64,000 bases of DNA from Streptomyces sp. Edi2 (GCF_040253635.1 NZ_JBEJGX010000003.1:3286001-3350000); one strand, 5' to 3'; counted from the first letter of the stretch, positions 24,220-34,545 are shown. Numbers and translations are program-made. Notes: generated from the letters alone by a model not told the origin.

Positions 24220-25665
24220 TCAGCCGCGGTACGCCTCCAGCAGCCGCAGCCACACCTCACTGATCGTCGGGTAGGAGGGCACCGCGTGCCACAGCCGCTC
24301 CAGGGGGACCTCGCCGGCCACCGCGACCGTCGCGGAGTGCAGCAGCTCCGCGATCCCGGCGCCGACGAAGGTGGCGCCGAGCAGCACCTCGCGGTCCAGG
24401 TCGACGACCATCCGGGCCCGGCCGCGGTAGCCGTCCGCGTACAGGTAGGCCCCGGCGACGGCGGCGACGTCCTGGTCGATCACCCGGGTGCGGTACCCGG
24501 CCTGCTCCGCCGCGGCGGCGGTCAGGCCCACGGAGGCGGCTTCGGGGTCGGTGAAGACGACCTGCGGGACGGCGAGGCGGTCCGCGGTGGCGGCATGCGC
24601 GCCCCAGCGGTCGGACTCCAGGATCGGGACGCCCCGGGCGCGCGCGGAGATGGCGGCGCCGGCGATTCTGGCCTGGTATTTGCCCTGGTGGGTCAGGAGG
24701 GCTCGGTGGTTGACGTCGCCGACGCCGTAGAGCCAGCCGCCGGTCACGCCCGTCACCCGGAGACTGTCGTCGACGTCCAGCCAGGAGCCGGGGGTCAGGC
24801 CGACCGAGTCCAGGCCGATGTCCTCGGTGCGCGGCGTCCGGCCCGTGGCGATCAGCAGCTCGTCGGCGACGATCTCGTCGCCGCAATCCAGCAGGACGGT
24901 GACCGGGCCGCCCGGGGCTTCCCGGCGTACCTCGCGGACCTCGACGCCGGTCCGCAGGAAGACCCCGGCCTCGGCGAGCGATTCGGCGACCAGGTGGCCG
25001 GCGAACGGCTCCATACGGGGCAGCAGCCCGTCGCCGCGTACCAGCAGCGTCACGGAGGAGCCCAGTGCCCGCCAGGCGGTGGCCATCTCGACGCCGACCA
25101 CGCCGCCGCCGACCACCACGAGGCGGCCCGGCACGGCCTTGGCGCTGGTGGCCTCGCGGCTGGTCCAGGGCCTGGCCTCGGCGAGCCCGGGGACGGGGGG
25201 CAGCACCGCGCGGCTTCCGGTGCACACCGCGACCGCGTGCCGGGCGGTGAGCACCCGTCCGCCGTCGACGACCACCCGCCGGGGCCCGGCCAGCCGGCCG
25301 TGGCCGCGCACCAGGTCGATGCCGACAGAGTCCAGCCAGCGGAGCTGTCCGTCGTCCTTCCAGTAGGAGGCGACCTCGTCACGGTGGGCGAGCACCGCCG
25401 GCGCGTCCAGGGGCACGTCCGCGGCGTCCATGAGGCCGGGGACCCGGCGCGCGTCGGCACGGGCGGTGACCGGGCGCAGCAGGCCCTTGCTGGGCATGCA
25501 CGCCCAGTAGGAGCATTCGCCGCCGACCAGTTCGCTCTCCACGACCACCGCGCTCAGCCCGGCGGCATGCGCCCGGTCGGCGACGTTCTCGCCGGTCGGC
25601 CCCGCCCCCAGCACGATGACGTCATACGCCTCATCAGCGGCTTGGGTCGCTTCCGTCGCTGCCAT
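24220..25665 (-). CDS. FAD-dependent pyridine nucleotide-disulfide oxidoreductase
   Basis: A 481-residue flavoprotein of the lipoamide dehydrogenase / mercuric reductase superfamily. The FAD-binding loop is VIVLGAGPTGENVADRA; the redox disulfide is GECSYWACMPSK (CxxxxC); the NAD(P) Rossmann motif is VVVGGGVVGVEMA; and the second FAD motif is WLYGVGDVN. The C-terminal interface has HAVPSYPTISEVW, where the usual catalytic His-x4-Glu becomes H-x7-E in sequence. It is not in an operon with 2-oxoacid dehydrogenase genes, so a dihydrolipoamide role is unlikely; the substrate is unknown. ATG 25665 precedes the conserved part; 25755 is an Arg/Pro-rich extension. Confidence 0.9.
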   Translation of the reverse strand: MAATEATQAADEAYDVIVLGAGPTGENVADRAHAAGLSAVVVESELVGGECSYWACMPSKGLLRPVTARADARRVPGLMDAADVPLDAPAVLAHRDEVASYWKDDGQLRWLDSVGIDLVRGHGRLAGPRRVVVDGGRVLTARHAVAVCTGSRAVLPPVPGLAEARPWTSREATSAKAVPGRLVVVGGGVVGVEMATAWRALGSSVTLLVRGDGLLPRMEPFAGHLVAESLAEAGVFLRTGVEVREVRREAPGGPVTVLLDCGDEIVADELLIATGRTPRTEDIGLDSVGLTPGSWLDVDDSLRVTGVTGGWLYGVGDVNHRALLTHQGKYQARIAGAAISARARGVPILESDRWGAHAATADRLAVPQVVFTDPEAASVGLTAAAAEQAGYRTRVIDQDVAAVAGAYLYADGYRGRARMVVDLDREVLLGATFVGAGIAELLHSATVAVAGEVPLERLWHAVPSYPTISEVWLRLLEAYRG

Positions 25666-25762
25666 CGGCTCTCGCTTCCTGCGTGGGCGTGAGGGGGCCC
25701 GTGGACGTGAGAGCCCGGTGGGCCCGGCGGGTCCTTCCGGCCATCCTCTGCCCAACGGGCCG

Positions 25763-26056
25763 TCAGCGCATCCGGCGTTCGACCGCTTCCTTGGCCTCGA
25801 CGAGTCCTGAACCGGTCACCTCGCGGTGCACCTTGATCGCCTGGATCTTCTTGCCCTGGGCCAGCAGGGCGTCCAGCTCGGCCATCCTGGGGTCCTCCGG
25901 CTCGGAGATACCGGCGTGCGCGAGCAGCAGGTCCACCTTGCGCTCCAGCCGCCGGAGCCTCAGGTCCTGCCGCTTGGCCCGGAGGTCACTCGCCCTGGCG
26001 AAGCCGGAGCCACCGATGAGGAGGAACACTGCTGCTATGAGGGGTGCGTAATCCAT
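25763..26056 (-). CDS. Membrane-anchored L7/L12 C-terminal-domain-like protein
   Basis: A 97-residue protein: one N-terminal hydrophobic span (APLIAAVFLLIGGSGFA), a charged coiled-coil-like helix (DLRAKRQDLRLRRLERKVDLLLAHAG), then GKKIQAIKVHREVTGSGLVEAK, which resembles the ribosomal L7/L12 C-terminal domain. Such fusions occur widely in Streptomyces without a known function. ATG 26056 is the natural start of the hydrophobic segment. The next upstream gene on the same strand ends 10 bp away, so these two are probably co-transcribed. Confidence 0.85.
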   Translation of the reverse strand: MDYAPLIAAVFLLIGGSGFARASDLRAKRQDLRLRRLERKVDLLLAHAGISEPEDPRMAELDALLAQGKKIQAIKVHREVTGSGLVEAKEAVERRMR

Positions 26057-26065
26057 GCCGGAACT

Positions 26066-26389
26066 TTACGAGGCGGCGGCACGTGCCATGAACACGGCAG
26101 TCGCCGCGGGGCCGTGCACACTGCCCCGGACGGCCGGTGCGCCGTCCGTCAGGATCTCGCATTCGGCGTAGGCGTCCGGCCCCTCGAGGGTGAGGGTGAG
26201 CATCGGCATCGCGCCCACGCCCCGGGCGTCGGTCACCACGAACCACGGCAACTCGGGCCGGGCCACCTGCTGTTCGCCCCCGGAGTCGCCCGGCGCCTGG
26301 ACGGCGTAGGTGAGGTCGTCGACGCCCTTCCCGGTTACCCGGAAGGTGACCATGCCCTCACCCGACCTGTGCGGATCGTTGATCGTCAT
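26066..26389 (-). CDS. Hypothetical protein, 107 aa
   Basis: No family is recognised. ATG 26389 begins MTINDPHRSGEGMVTFRVTG; a TTG at 26401 could add four residues. The composition and alternating pattern (VTFRVTGKG, DLTYAVQAPG, PWFVVTDARG, LTLTLEGPDAYAECEILTDG) suggest an all-beta sandwich. It has no signal peptide and one Cys. It ends 10 bp before the L7/L12-like membrane protein gene on the same strand, suggesting a two-gene unit. The downstream C-terminal part is Ala-rich. Confidence 0.7.
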   Translation of the reverse strand: MTINDPHRSGEGMVTFRVTGKGVDDLTYAVQAPGDSGGEQQVARPELPWFVVTDARGVGAMPMLTLTLEGPDAYAECEILTDGAPAVRGSVHGPAATAVFMARAAAS

Positions 26390-26461
26390 GGGTGAAGTCA
26401 ACCGCCCTTCCCCCTGCCCCGCACATCCGGGTCCCGGCCGGGCCGGCGGGACGCGGGTGCT

Positions 26462-27826
26462 TCAGAAGAGCTTTCCGGGGTTGAGAATGCCCAGCGGGTC
26501 GAAGACGCCCTTGATGCCGCGCTGCAACTCCAGCCCCACCGGCCCCAGTTCGCGCGCCAGCCACTCCTTCTTCAGGACCCCGACGCCGTGCTCACCGGTG
26601 ATGGTGCCGCCCAGTTGCAGGCCGAGCGCCATGATGGCGTCGAAGGACTCCCTGGCCCGCCGGGACTCATCGGGGTCCGCGGCGTCGAAGCAGACCGTGG
26701 GGTGGGTGTTGCCGTCCCCCGCGTGCGCGCAGACACCGATGGTCAGGTCGTACTTCTCGGCGATGGCGGCGGTGCCGTCGAGCAGTTCGGCGAGCCGGGA
26801 GCGCGGTACGCACACATCGTCGATCATCGTGGCGGATTTGACCCGCTCCAGCGCGGTCAGGGTCAGCCGGCGGGCCTGCAGCAGCAGGTCGGACTCGGCG
26901 GCGGTCTCGGCCGGAACCACCTCGGTGGCGCCCGCGGCGGTGCACAGCGCACCGACGGCGGCGAGGTCGGCGGCCGGATCGGGGGTGTCGAAGGCGGCCA
27001 GCAGCAGCGCCTCGGTGCTGGCCGGGAGACCCATCTGCGCCATGGCGTTGACCGCGCGGATGCTCGTACGGTCCATCAGCTCCAGCAGCGACGGGGCGTG
27101 TCCGCGGGCCATGATCTCGCAGACCGCCTCGCAGGCAGCCGCGGTGGAGGGGAACTCGGCGGCCAGCGCCAGTTGCGCGGGCGGCTCCGGCTTGAGCGCG
27201 AGAACGGCGCGTACGACGATGCCCAGGCTGCCCTCGGAGCCGACGAACAGCCGGGTGAGGTCATAGCCGGCGACGCCCTTGGCGGTGCGCCGGCCGGTCG
27301 TCAGCAGCCGCCCGTCGGCAAGGACGACGTCCAGGCCGAGGACGTACTCGGCGGTGACCCCGTATTTGACGCAGCACAGGCCGCCGGAGGCGGTGCCGAT
27401 GTTCCCGCCGATCGAGCACTGCTCCCAACTGGAGGGGTCGGGCGGGTAGTAGAGGCCGTGCTCGTTCACCGCCCGGGACAGCACGGCGTTGATGACACCG
27501 GGCTCGACCACCGCGATCCGGTCGACGGGATTGATCTCGATGATCCGGTCCATCTTGACCAGCGAGAGCACGAGGCAGCCGTCGGAGGCGTTGGCGGCTC
27601 CCGACAGCCCTGTACGCGCCCCCTGCGGGACGACCGGCACCCGGAGCTCGGTGGCCGTCCGCATGACGTGCTGGACCTGCTCGACGGTGCGCGGCAGCAC
27701 GACCACGGCGGGCGTCCCGGCCTCGCAGAAGCTCGCCATGTCGTTGGCGTAGGAGCCGGTCACATCGGGGTCGGTGAGGATCGCTTCCCCCGGGAGCCCG
27801 GCGCGCAGTCGTGCGATGAGGTCCAT
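26462..27826 (-). CDS. FAD-binding oxidase, GlcD / D-lactate dehydrogenase type
   Basis: A 454-residue flavoenzyme of the VAO/GlcD family, oxidising an alpha-hydroxy acid such as glycolate or D-lactate. The FAD-binding PCMH region shows VPVVPQGARTGLSGAA, VEPGVINAVLSRAV and GGNIGTASGGLCCVKYGVT. The C-terminal substrate domain has the metal-binding GVCAHAGDGNTHP and TGEHGVGVLKKEWL, ending DPLGILNPGKLF. The length is normal. ATG 27826 starts MDLIARLRAGLPG. There are no adjacent GlcE/GlcF partners, so it probably works as a single subunit. A large hairpin lies between it and the HPPD gene. Confidence 0.92.
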   Translation of the reverse strand: MDLIARLRAGLPGEAILTDPDVTGSYANDMASFCEAGTPAVVVLPRTVEQVQHVMRTATELRVPVVPQGARTGLSGAANASDGCLVLSLVKMDRIIEINPVDRIAVVEPGVINAVLSRAVNEHGLYYPPDPSSWEQCSIGGNIGTASGGLCCVKYGVTAEYVLGLDVVLADGRLLTTGRRTAKGVAGYDLTRLFVGSEGSLGIVVRAVLALKPEPPAQLALAAEFPSTAAACEAVCEIMARGHAPSLLELMDRTSIRAVNAMAQMGLPASTEALLLAAFDTPDPAADLAAVGALCTAAGATEVVPAETAAESDLLLQARRLTLTALERVKSATMIDDVCVPRSRLAELLDGTAAIAEKYDLTIGVCAHAGDGNTHPTVCFDAADPDESRRARESFDAIMALGLQLGGTITGEHGVGVLKKEWLARELGPVGLELQRGIKGVFDPLGILNPGKLF

Positions 27827-27947
27827 ACCCTCAGCCTCGCATCCATGGGCCGTACACGGAAGATCACCACCCACCCGGAACGGCACCCACCGGCCGGCAG
27901 CACCGAGGGGACACCCGGACGAGACGGACAGCCGCCGGCCGACGGAA

Positions 27948-28024
27948 GGGTGCGGGCCGAAGGGCCCGGGTGCGGGGACGTCAAGCGAAGCAGTCCCCGC
28001 ACCCGGGCCCGGAGGCCCGCACCC
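27948..28024. terminator. Large imperfect inverted repeat (32-nt arms)
   Basis: Arms 27948-27979 and 27993-28024 match at 29 of 32 positions around a 13-nt loop. It lies 80 bp 3' of the HPPD stop on the minus strand and upstream of the GlcD-type oxidase. A terminator for hppD is the simplest reading. Confidence 0.7.
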
Positions 28025-28049
28025 GTCACCCACCACCCGCCGTGGGCGC

Positions 28050-29387
<1,338 letters not shown>

Positions 29388-29855
29388 ATGGCGATCGATC
29401 ATTTGGACGGGGCGCTGCTGGAACTGCTCGCCGAGGAGCCGCGGATCGGGGTGCTGGAGGCGTCCCGGCGGCTGGGGGTGGCCCGCGGGACGGTCCAGGC
29501 CAGGCTCGACCGGCTTCAGTCGAATGGAGTGATCCGGGGCTTCGGACCGGATGTGGACCCGGCGGCCCTCGGATATCCGGTGACCGCATTTGCGACGCTG
29601 GAGATCAAACAAGGGCAAGGAAACGACGTACGTGCCCACTTGACGACCGTTCCCGAGGTGCTGGAGCTGCATACAACGACCGGACATGGGGACATGCTCT
29701 GCAGGCTTGTCGCCCGGTCCAACGCCGATCTGCAGCGGGTGATCGACCGGGTTGTGGGCTTTGATGGCATCGTGCGGGCATCGACGGCAATCGTGATGGA
29801 AAATCCGGTTCCGTTGCGAATCGTCCCGCTGGTGAAACAGGCATCGGCAGACTGA
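29388..29855 (+). CDS. Lrp/AsnC family transcriptional regulator
   Basis: A 155-residue protein with an N-terminal helix-turn-helix (DGALLELLAEEPRIGVLEASRRL, split by GVARGTVQARLDRLQSNGVI) and a C-terminal RAM/ACT-like effector domain (AFATLEIKQGQ, LELHTTTGHGDMLCRLVA). The family senses amino acids and binds as multimers. It is divergent from hppD, so control of tyrosine breakdown is plausible. It is also 13 bp upstream of the osmoprotectant transporter operon, so it may be co-transcribed with it. ATG 29388 is 12 nt after AAGGGCGG. Confidence 0.92.
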   Translation: MAIDHLDGALLELLAEEPRIGVLEASRRLGVARGTVQARLDRLQSNGVIRGFGPDVDPAALGYPVTAFATLEIKQGQGNDVRAHLTTVPEVLELHTTTGHGDMLCRLVARSNADLQRVIDRVVGFDGIVRASTAIVMENPVPLRIVPLVKQASAD

Positions 29856-29868
29856 CCGAGGAGACCGA

Positions 29869-30516
29869 GTGAGCTTCTGGGAGTACGTCGGCACCCGGCA
29901 CGCCCAGCTGCTGACGGACACATATCAGCACGCCAGTGCCGTCTTCCAGTGCATGGTGCTCGCCACCCTGCTGGGCGTCTTCATCGCGGTGGTGACCTAC
30001 CGCAGCGAATGGGCGGGCAACCTCGCCACCACCTCGACCGCCACCATCCTGACCATCCCGTCCCTGGCCCTGATCGGTCTGCTGATCCCGATCGTCGGCC
30101 TGGGCGTCCCCCCGACGGTGATCGCGCTGACCCTGTACGGACTGCTGCCGGTGGTCCGCAACGCCATCGTCGGGCTGCGCGGGGTGGACCCGGACCTGAT
30201 CGACGCGGCCAACGGCATCGGGATGTCCCGCGCCGCCCGGCTCTTCCGCGTCGAACTGCCGCTGGCCTGGCCGCCCATCCTCACCGGCATCCGGGTCGCC
30301 ACCCAGATGCTGATGGGCATCGCGGCGATCGCCGCGTTCGCCTCCGGCCCCGGCCTGGGCAACGAGATCTTCCGCGGGATCGCCTCGCTGGGTAGTGCCA
30401 ACTCCCTCAACCAGGTGCTCTCCGGCACCCTCGGGATCGCCATCCTCGCTCTTCTCTTCGACGCCGCCTACGTCCTGATCGGACGCCTGACCATCTCCAG
30501 GGGGATCCGTGCCTGA
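29869..30516 (+). CDS. Osmoprotectant ABC transporter permease (OpuCB-like)
   Basis: A 215-residue inner-membrane permease with about five spans. The EAA loop is GLRGVDPDLIDAANGIGMSRAARLFRVELP (read as GLRGVDPDLIDAANG then IGMSRAARLF), and LIPIVGLGVPPTVIALTLYG and MLMGIAAIAAFASGPGLG match the glycine betaine/choline OpuB/OpuC group. The start is GTG 29869, with CGAGGAGACC upstream. Its 3' end overlaps the ATPase gene by 8 bp. The operon order is permease-ATPase-permease-binding protein. Confidence 0.92.
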   Translation: MSFWEYVGTRHAQLLTDTYQHASAVFQCMVLATLLGVFIAVVTYRSEWAGNLATTSTATILTIPSLALIGLLIPIVGLGVPPTVIALTLYGLLPVVRNAIVGLRGVDPDLIDAANGIGMSRAARLFRVELPLAWPPILTGIRVATQMLMGIAAIAAFASGPGLGNEIFRGIASLGSANSLNQVLSGTLGIAILALLFDAAYVLIGRLTISRGIRA

Positions 30517-31747
30517 GACGCCCGAGACCGCTGCCGCCTCCGGCGCGAGCATCCAGCTGGAGAACCTGACGAAGATCTATCCGGGGAACCCCGTCCCCGC
30601 GGTGGACAACGTCAACATGGAGATCAAGGCCGGCGAGATCGTGATCCTGGTGGGGCCCTCGGGCTGCGGCAAGTCCACCACCCTGAAGATGATCAACCGG
30701 CTGATCGAGCCGAGCTCGGGGCGGATCCGGATCGGCGACGAGGACGTCACCGACATGGACCCGGTCAAGCTGCGCCGCAAGATCGGCTACGCCATCCAGG
30801 CGTCCGGCCTCTTCCCGCACATGACCGTCGCCCAGAACATCGCCCTGGTCCCGAAGATGATCGGCTGGTCCCAGTCGAAGACCAGGAACCGGGTCGAGGA
30901 GATGCTCGACCTGGTCGGCCTGGACCCGCGCGAGTTCCACGGCCGCTATCCGCGCCAGCTCTCCGGCGGCCAGCAGCAGCGCGTCGGGGTGGCCCGCGCC
31001 CTCGCCGCCGACCCGCCCGTCCTGCTGATGGACGAGCCGTTCGGCGCCGTCGACCCGATCACCCGCGACCACCTCCAGGACGAGCTGATCCGGCTCCAGC
31101 ACGAGCTGCACAAGACCATCTGCTTCGTCACCCACGACTTCGACGAGGCCATCAAGATCGGCGACCGGATCGCGGTGCTCCGCGAGCGCTCGCACATCGC
31201 CCAGTTCGACACCCCCGAAGCCATCCTCACCAACCCGTCCGACGACTTCGTCTCCGGCTTCGTGGGCGCCGGGGCGGCGCTCAAGCGGCTGAACCTGACC
31301 CGGGTACGGGACGTGGGCGTGGTCGACTTCCCCACCGCCAGGACCGATGACCCGCTGGAGTCCATCTTCGACCGGGTCCGCGCCGGCTCCCACAACGAAC
31401 TGCTGCTGCTGGACCCCAACCACCGCCCGTACAAATGGCTGCGCCGCGGCGATCTGGCCCTGGCCAAGGAGTCGCTGGCCCGGGCCGGGACGCCGGTACA
31501 GCACACCGTGACCCGGGATGCGACGCTGCGCGACGCGCTGGAGGCGGTGCTCACCGACAGCGCGGGCCGGGTCGCGGTCACCGGGCGGCGCGGCGAGTAC
31601 ATCGGCGTGGTCGACATGGAGACGCTGATGAACAACGTCCAGGAACTGCTGGAGGCGGACCGGATGGAGGCCCTGGAGCACCAGCACCAGCTCCAGGAGC
31701 TGCGCGCCCGCCAGACGCAGCTGGAACAGGAAGGCATGGAGGCATGA
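30509..31747 (+). CDS. Osmoprotectant ABC transporter ATPase with CBS domain (OpuCA-like)
   Basis: A 412-residue ATPase. Walker A is GPSGCGKSTTLKMINRL, the signature is LSGGQQQRVGVARAL, Walker B is VLLMDEPFGAVD, and the switch His is in FVTHDFDEA. After residue 260 come CBS-type segments (AGTPVQHTVTRDATLRD, GRVAVTGRRGEYIGVVDM), which in OpuA-like systems sense ionic strength. A Gln-rich coiled-coil tail follows (EHQHQLQELRARQTQLEQEG). GTG 30509 starts inside the preceding gene. Its stop overlaps the next start (ATGA). Confidence 0.95.
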   Translation: MPETPETAAASGASIQLENLTKIYPGNPVPAVDNVNMEIKAGEIVILVGPSGCGKSTTLKMINRLIEPSSGRIRIGDEDVTDMDPVKLRRKIGYAIQASGLFPHMTVAQNIALVPKMIGWSQSKTRNRVEEMLDLVGLDPREFHGRYPRQLSGGQQQRVGVARALAADPPVLLMDEPFGAVDPITRDHLQDELIRLQHELHKTICFVTHDFDEAIKIGDRIAVLRERSHIAQFDTPEAILTNPSDDFVSGFVGAGAALKRLNLTRVRDVGVVDFPTARTDDPLESIFDRVRAGSHNELLLLDPNHRPYKWLRRGDLALAKESLARAGTPVQHTVTRDATLRDALEAVLTDSAGRVAVTGRRGEYIGVVDMETLMNNVQELLEADRMEALEHQHQLQELRARQTQLEQEGMEA

Positions 31748-32628
31748 GCCCCCACGACGGGAGCAGCCCGCACCACGGCGAGCGCCCGACGGGCGACCAC
31801 GAGGCCTTCGCCCTGCGCGACGACGCCGAGATGCAGGAGCGGGAGGGGGCGGCCGGTGAGGCGCCGGTCCCGTCCGCCGCCAAGGGCCGGCGCCGGATCA
31901 GCTGGCAGAAGTGGACCTTCATGCCGGTCTTCCTGGTCCTCGCACTGCTCGCCACCTGGCTGTGGTTCCGCGGCGCCCGCCTGGACTCCATCGCCCACCA
32001 GGCGGTCGACAACGGGAAGGTATGGCTGGCGCTGCAGCAGCACATCGAGCTCACCGCGATCTCCACCTTCTTCGTGCTGATCATCGCGATCCCGCTGGGG
32101 ATCGCGCTGACCCGGTCCAAACTGCGCCGGGCCACCCCGGTCGCCATGGCCTTCGCCAACCTCGGGCAGGCCGTCCCGGCGCTGGGTCTGCTGATCCTGC
32201 TGGTGATCTGGCTGGGCATCGGGGCCCGCTCGGCGATCGTCGGCATGGTCATCTACGCCGTGCTGCCGGTCCTCGCCAACACCATCGCCGGGCTGCGCGG
32301 CATCGATCCGACGCTGACCGAGGCCGCCCGCGGCATCGGGATGTCCCCCACGGGTGTGCTGACCAAGGTCGAACTCCCCCTGGCCGTACCGCTGATCCTG
32401 GCCGGTGTCCGCACCGCGCTGGTGCTGAACGTCGGCACCGCGACGCTGGCCACCTTCGGCGGGGGCGGCGGCCTCGGTGACCTGATCTCGGCAGGCATCG
32501 TCACCCAGCGCATGCCCGTACTGATCCTCGGTTCGGTGCTCACCGTGGCGCTGGCCCTGCTGGTCGAATGGCTGGCGTCGCTGGCCGAACTGCTGCTGCG
32601 GCCACGCGGACTGGAGGCGACGGTATGA
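31744..32628 (+). CDS. Osmoprotectant ABC transporter permease (OpuCD-like)
   Basis: A 294-residue second permease. The first 55 residues are a hydrophilic His/Glu-rich lead (SPHHGERPTGDHEAF, EMQEREGAAGEAP), longer than in the first permease. After that come a span, the EAA loop (GLRGIDPTLTEAARGIGMSP), and TATLATFGGGGGLGDLISAG, matching the family. ATG 31744 overlaps the ATPase stop as ATGA, supporting coupling and this start. Its stop overlaps the binding-protein start (ATGA again). Confidence 0.93.
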   Translation: MSPHDGSSPHHGERPTGDHEAFALRDDAEMQEREGAAGEAPVPSAAKGRRRISWQKWTFMPVFLVLALLATWLWFRGARLDSIAHQAVDNGKVWLALQQHIELTAISTFFVLIIAIPLGIALTRSKLRRATPVAMAFANLGQAVPALGLLILLVIWLGIGARSAIVGMVIYAVLPVLANTIAGLRGIDPTLTEAARGIGMSPTGVLTKVELPLAVPLILAGVRTALVLNVGTATLATFGGGGGLGDLISAGIVTQRMPVLILGSVLTVALALLVEWLASLAELLLRPRGLEATV

Positions 32629-33638
32629 GGATCCACCCGCGTCCGGCCGCGCACGGCCGCCCCGGAAGGCGCCGGGGCGCCCGCTTCCTCGTCGTCCTGC
32701 TCGCCACCGTGCTCAGCGCATGCGGCCTGGTCAGCGGCAGTGCGATGAGCGACACCGTGCTGCCGGGGGCGAAGGCCGGCTACCCGGGCCGCCCGCTCAC
32801 CGGAGCGCAGCTGACCGTGACCTCGAAGGAGTTCACCGAGCAGATCATCCTCGGCCAGATGATGGGCATCGTCTTCGAGGCGGCCGGGGCCAAGGTCATC
32901 GACAAGACCAGCATCCAGGGCTCGATCGGCGCCCGGGAGGCCGTCAAGTCCGGCACGGCGGACGCCGCGTACGAGTACACCGGCACCGGCTGGATCACCT
33001 ACCTCGGCCACACCAAGCCGATCGTCAACCCGCAGCAGCAGTGGAAGGCGGTCCGCGACGAGGACCGGAAGAACGGCATCGTCTGGCTCCCGGCCTCGAC
33101 GCTGAACAACACCTACGCGCTGGCGCTGAACACCGCCAACCAGAAGAAGCTGGGCGTGCACAACCTCTCGCAGGTCGCGGCGCTGTCGCACAAGAACCCC
33201 GGCGCCGTCACGATGTGCGTGGAGAACGAGTTCGCCACCCGCAACGACGGCCTGCCGGGCATGGCGCGGGCGTACGGCATGAACGTGCCCTCCGGCAACA
33301 TCCGCAAGATGACCGGCGGCGTCGTCTACACCGAGACGCAGAAGGGCACCTGCGCGTTCGGCGAGGTCTTCACCACCGACGGCCGGATCAAGGCGATGCA
33401 TCTGCACGTCCTCGCCGACGACAAGCACTTCTTCCCCAACTACAACGTCGCTCCCGAGATCAACGCCGAGGCCCTGAAGAAGTACCCGGCGATGGCCGAG
33501 GTCCTGGCCCCGGTCACCAAGGCGCTCAACAACACCGTCGCCCAGGAGCTCAACCGCAAGGTCGATGTGAACGGCGAGGACCCGCACGAGGTCGCAAAGG
33601 ACTGGCTGATCCGGGAGGGGTTCATCAAGGAGGGGTGA
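32625..33638 (+). CDS. Osmoprotectant ABC substrate-binding lipoprotein
   Basis: A 337-residue extracellular binding protein. It has a basic N-terminus, a hydrophobic segment and the lipobox VLSAC (about residue 33). The mature part is of the OpuAC/glycine betaine type: LTVTSKEFTEQIILGQMM, AYEYTGTGWITYLG (aromatic ligand-box candidates), and VVYTETQKGTCAFGEVFTTDGRI. It should capture choline, betaine, carnitine or a related compound. ATG 32625 overlaps the permease stop (ATGA). The stop codon region GTGAGACGCGGG is echoed twice downstream. Confidence 0.92.
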   Translation: MRIHPRPAAHGRPGRRRGARFLVVLLATVLSACGLVSGSAMSDTVLPGAKAGYPGRPLTGAQLTVTSKEFTEQIILGQMMGIVFEAAGAKVIDKTSIQGSIGAREAVKSGTADAAYEYTGTGWITYLGHTKPIVNPQQQWKAVRDEDRKNGIVWLPASTLNNTYALALNTANQKKLGVHNLSQVAALSHKNPGAVTMCVENEFATRNDGLPGMARAYGMNVPSGNIRKMTGGVVYTETQKGTCAFGEVFTTDGRIKAMHLHVLADDKHFFPNYNVAPEINAEALKKYPAMAEVLAPVTKALNNTVAQELNRKVDVNGEDPHEVAKDWLIREGFIKEG

Positions 33639-33702
33639 GACGCGGGCGGCGTGACACGGGAGGCGTGACGCGGACGGCCCGGGGCGGGGCGGTGGGGCGG
33701 CT

Positions 33703-33798
33703 CAGCAGGTGGGCAGCTTACCCCCGGTCCGGCGCAGCAGGTCGGCAGCTTGCCCCCGGTCCGGCTCAGCAGGTCGGCAGCTTGCCCCCGGTCCGCAG
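33703..33798. repeat. Three 32-bp tandem repeats over a gene 3' end
   Basis: Units at 33703, 33735 and 33767 are nearly identical (core GCAGCTTGCCCCCGGTCCG). The third contains the last codons and, at its boundary, the stop codon (33766-33768) of the minus-strand S16 peptidase. The other two lie beyond the gene. Confidence 0.9.
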
Positions 33799-34545
33799 GG
33801 CCTTCAGGGCGTCCACCGCGCCGTCGAGCGTCGTGACCGGGATCAGCCGCATCCCCTTCGGCAGCTCCGCCCGCGCATCGGTGCACTCCTTGCGCGGGAC
33901 CAGGAAGACCGAGGCGCCGTCCCGGTGTGCGGCCTGCGTCTTCAGCGGGACCCCGCCCACCGCGCCGACCTTCCCGCCGGCGGTGATGGTCCCCGTACCG
34001 GCGATCTTGCGCCCGCCGGTCAGGTCGTGGCCCGCGCCGTCGCCGTCCAGCTTGTCGACGATGCCGAGGGCGAACATCAGCCCGGCGCTCGGACCGCCGA
34101 CGTCCGCAAGGCTCAGCTTGACCTTGATGTCCTTGGCGGACTTGCCGAGCTGCCCGAGCGCGGCGCTGGTGGCGGTGTCCTGCGACTGTTCCATCTGCTT
34201 CGCGTTGTGCTCGGCGATCTCCTCGGTGTTGTTGCCCACCGGGTAGACCGCCTCCCGCGGCATCACGGCCTCGTCCGTACGGAACCAGCCCTCGATGATG
34301 TCCGGCAGGTGGACGGAGGCGTCCGGTCCGGTGGCCACGATCGAGGTCATCCGCAGCTGTCCGCTCGTCTTACGGGTCCCGGCGCCGGTGATGGTGATCA
34401 CCGGCTTGCCCTTGTCGTCGCCGAGGACGTTCGCCGTCATGCCGGGATAGGCGACAGCGAACGGCAGCGGGGCGAGGACCGCCGTAAGGACGAGGGCCAG
34501 GACAAGGGCGGCGCAGAGCGCCAGGGCACGGGTGCGTGAGGACAC
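33766..34545 (-). CDS. S16 (Lon-type) peptidase domain protein, membrane-anchored
   Basis: A 259-residue protein with one N-terminal membrane or signal segment (ALALCAALVLALVLTAVLAP). The C-terminal half is a Lon proteolytic domain: catalytic Ser in LADVGGPSAGLMFALG, Lys in GKVGAVGGVPLKTQAA, plus FLVPRKEC. The middle segment, where YlbL-type proteins have a PDZ domain, is short (about residues 50-130), so this is a small variant. The start is GTG 34545. It is probably an extracytoplasmic serine-lysine protease; the substrate is unknown. Its C-terminal TGGKLPTC is duplicated at DNA level downstream. Confidence 0.85.
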   Translation of the reverse strand: MSSRTRALALCAALVLALVLTAVLAPLPFAVAYPGMTANVLGDDKGKPVITITGAGTRKTSGQLRMTSIVATGPDASVHLPDIIEGWFRTDEAVMPREAVYPVGNNTEEIAEHNAKQMEQSQDTATSAALGQLGKSAKDIKVKLSLADVGGPSAGLMFALGIVDKLDGDGAGHDLTGGRKIAGTGTITAGGKVGAVGGVPLKTQAAHRDGASVFLVPRKECTDARAELPKGMRLIPVTTLDGAVDALKALRTGGKLPTC

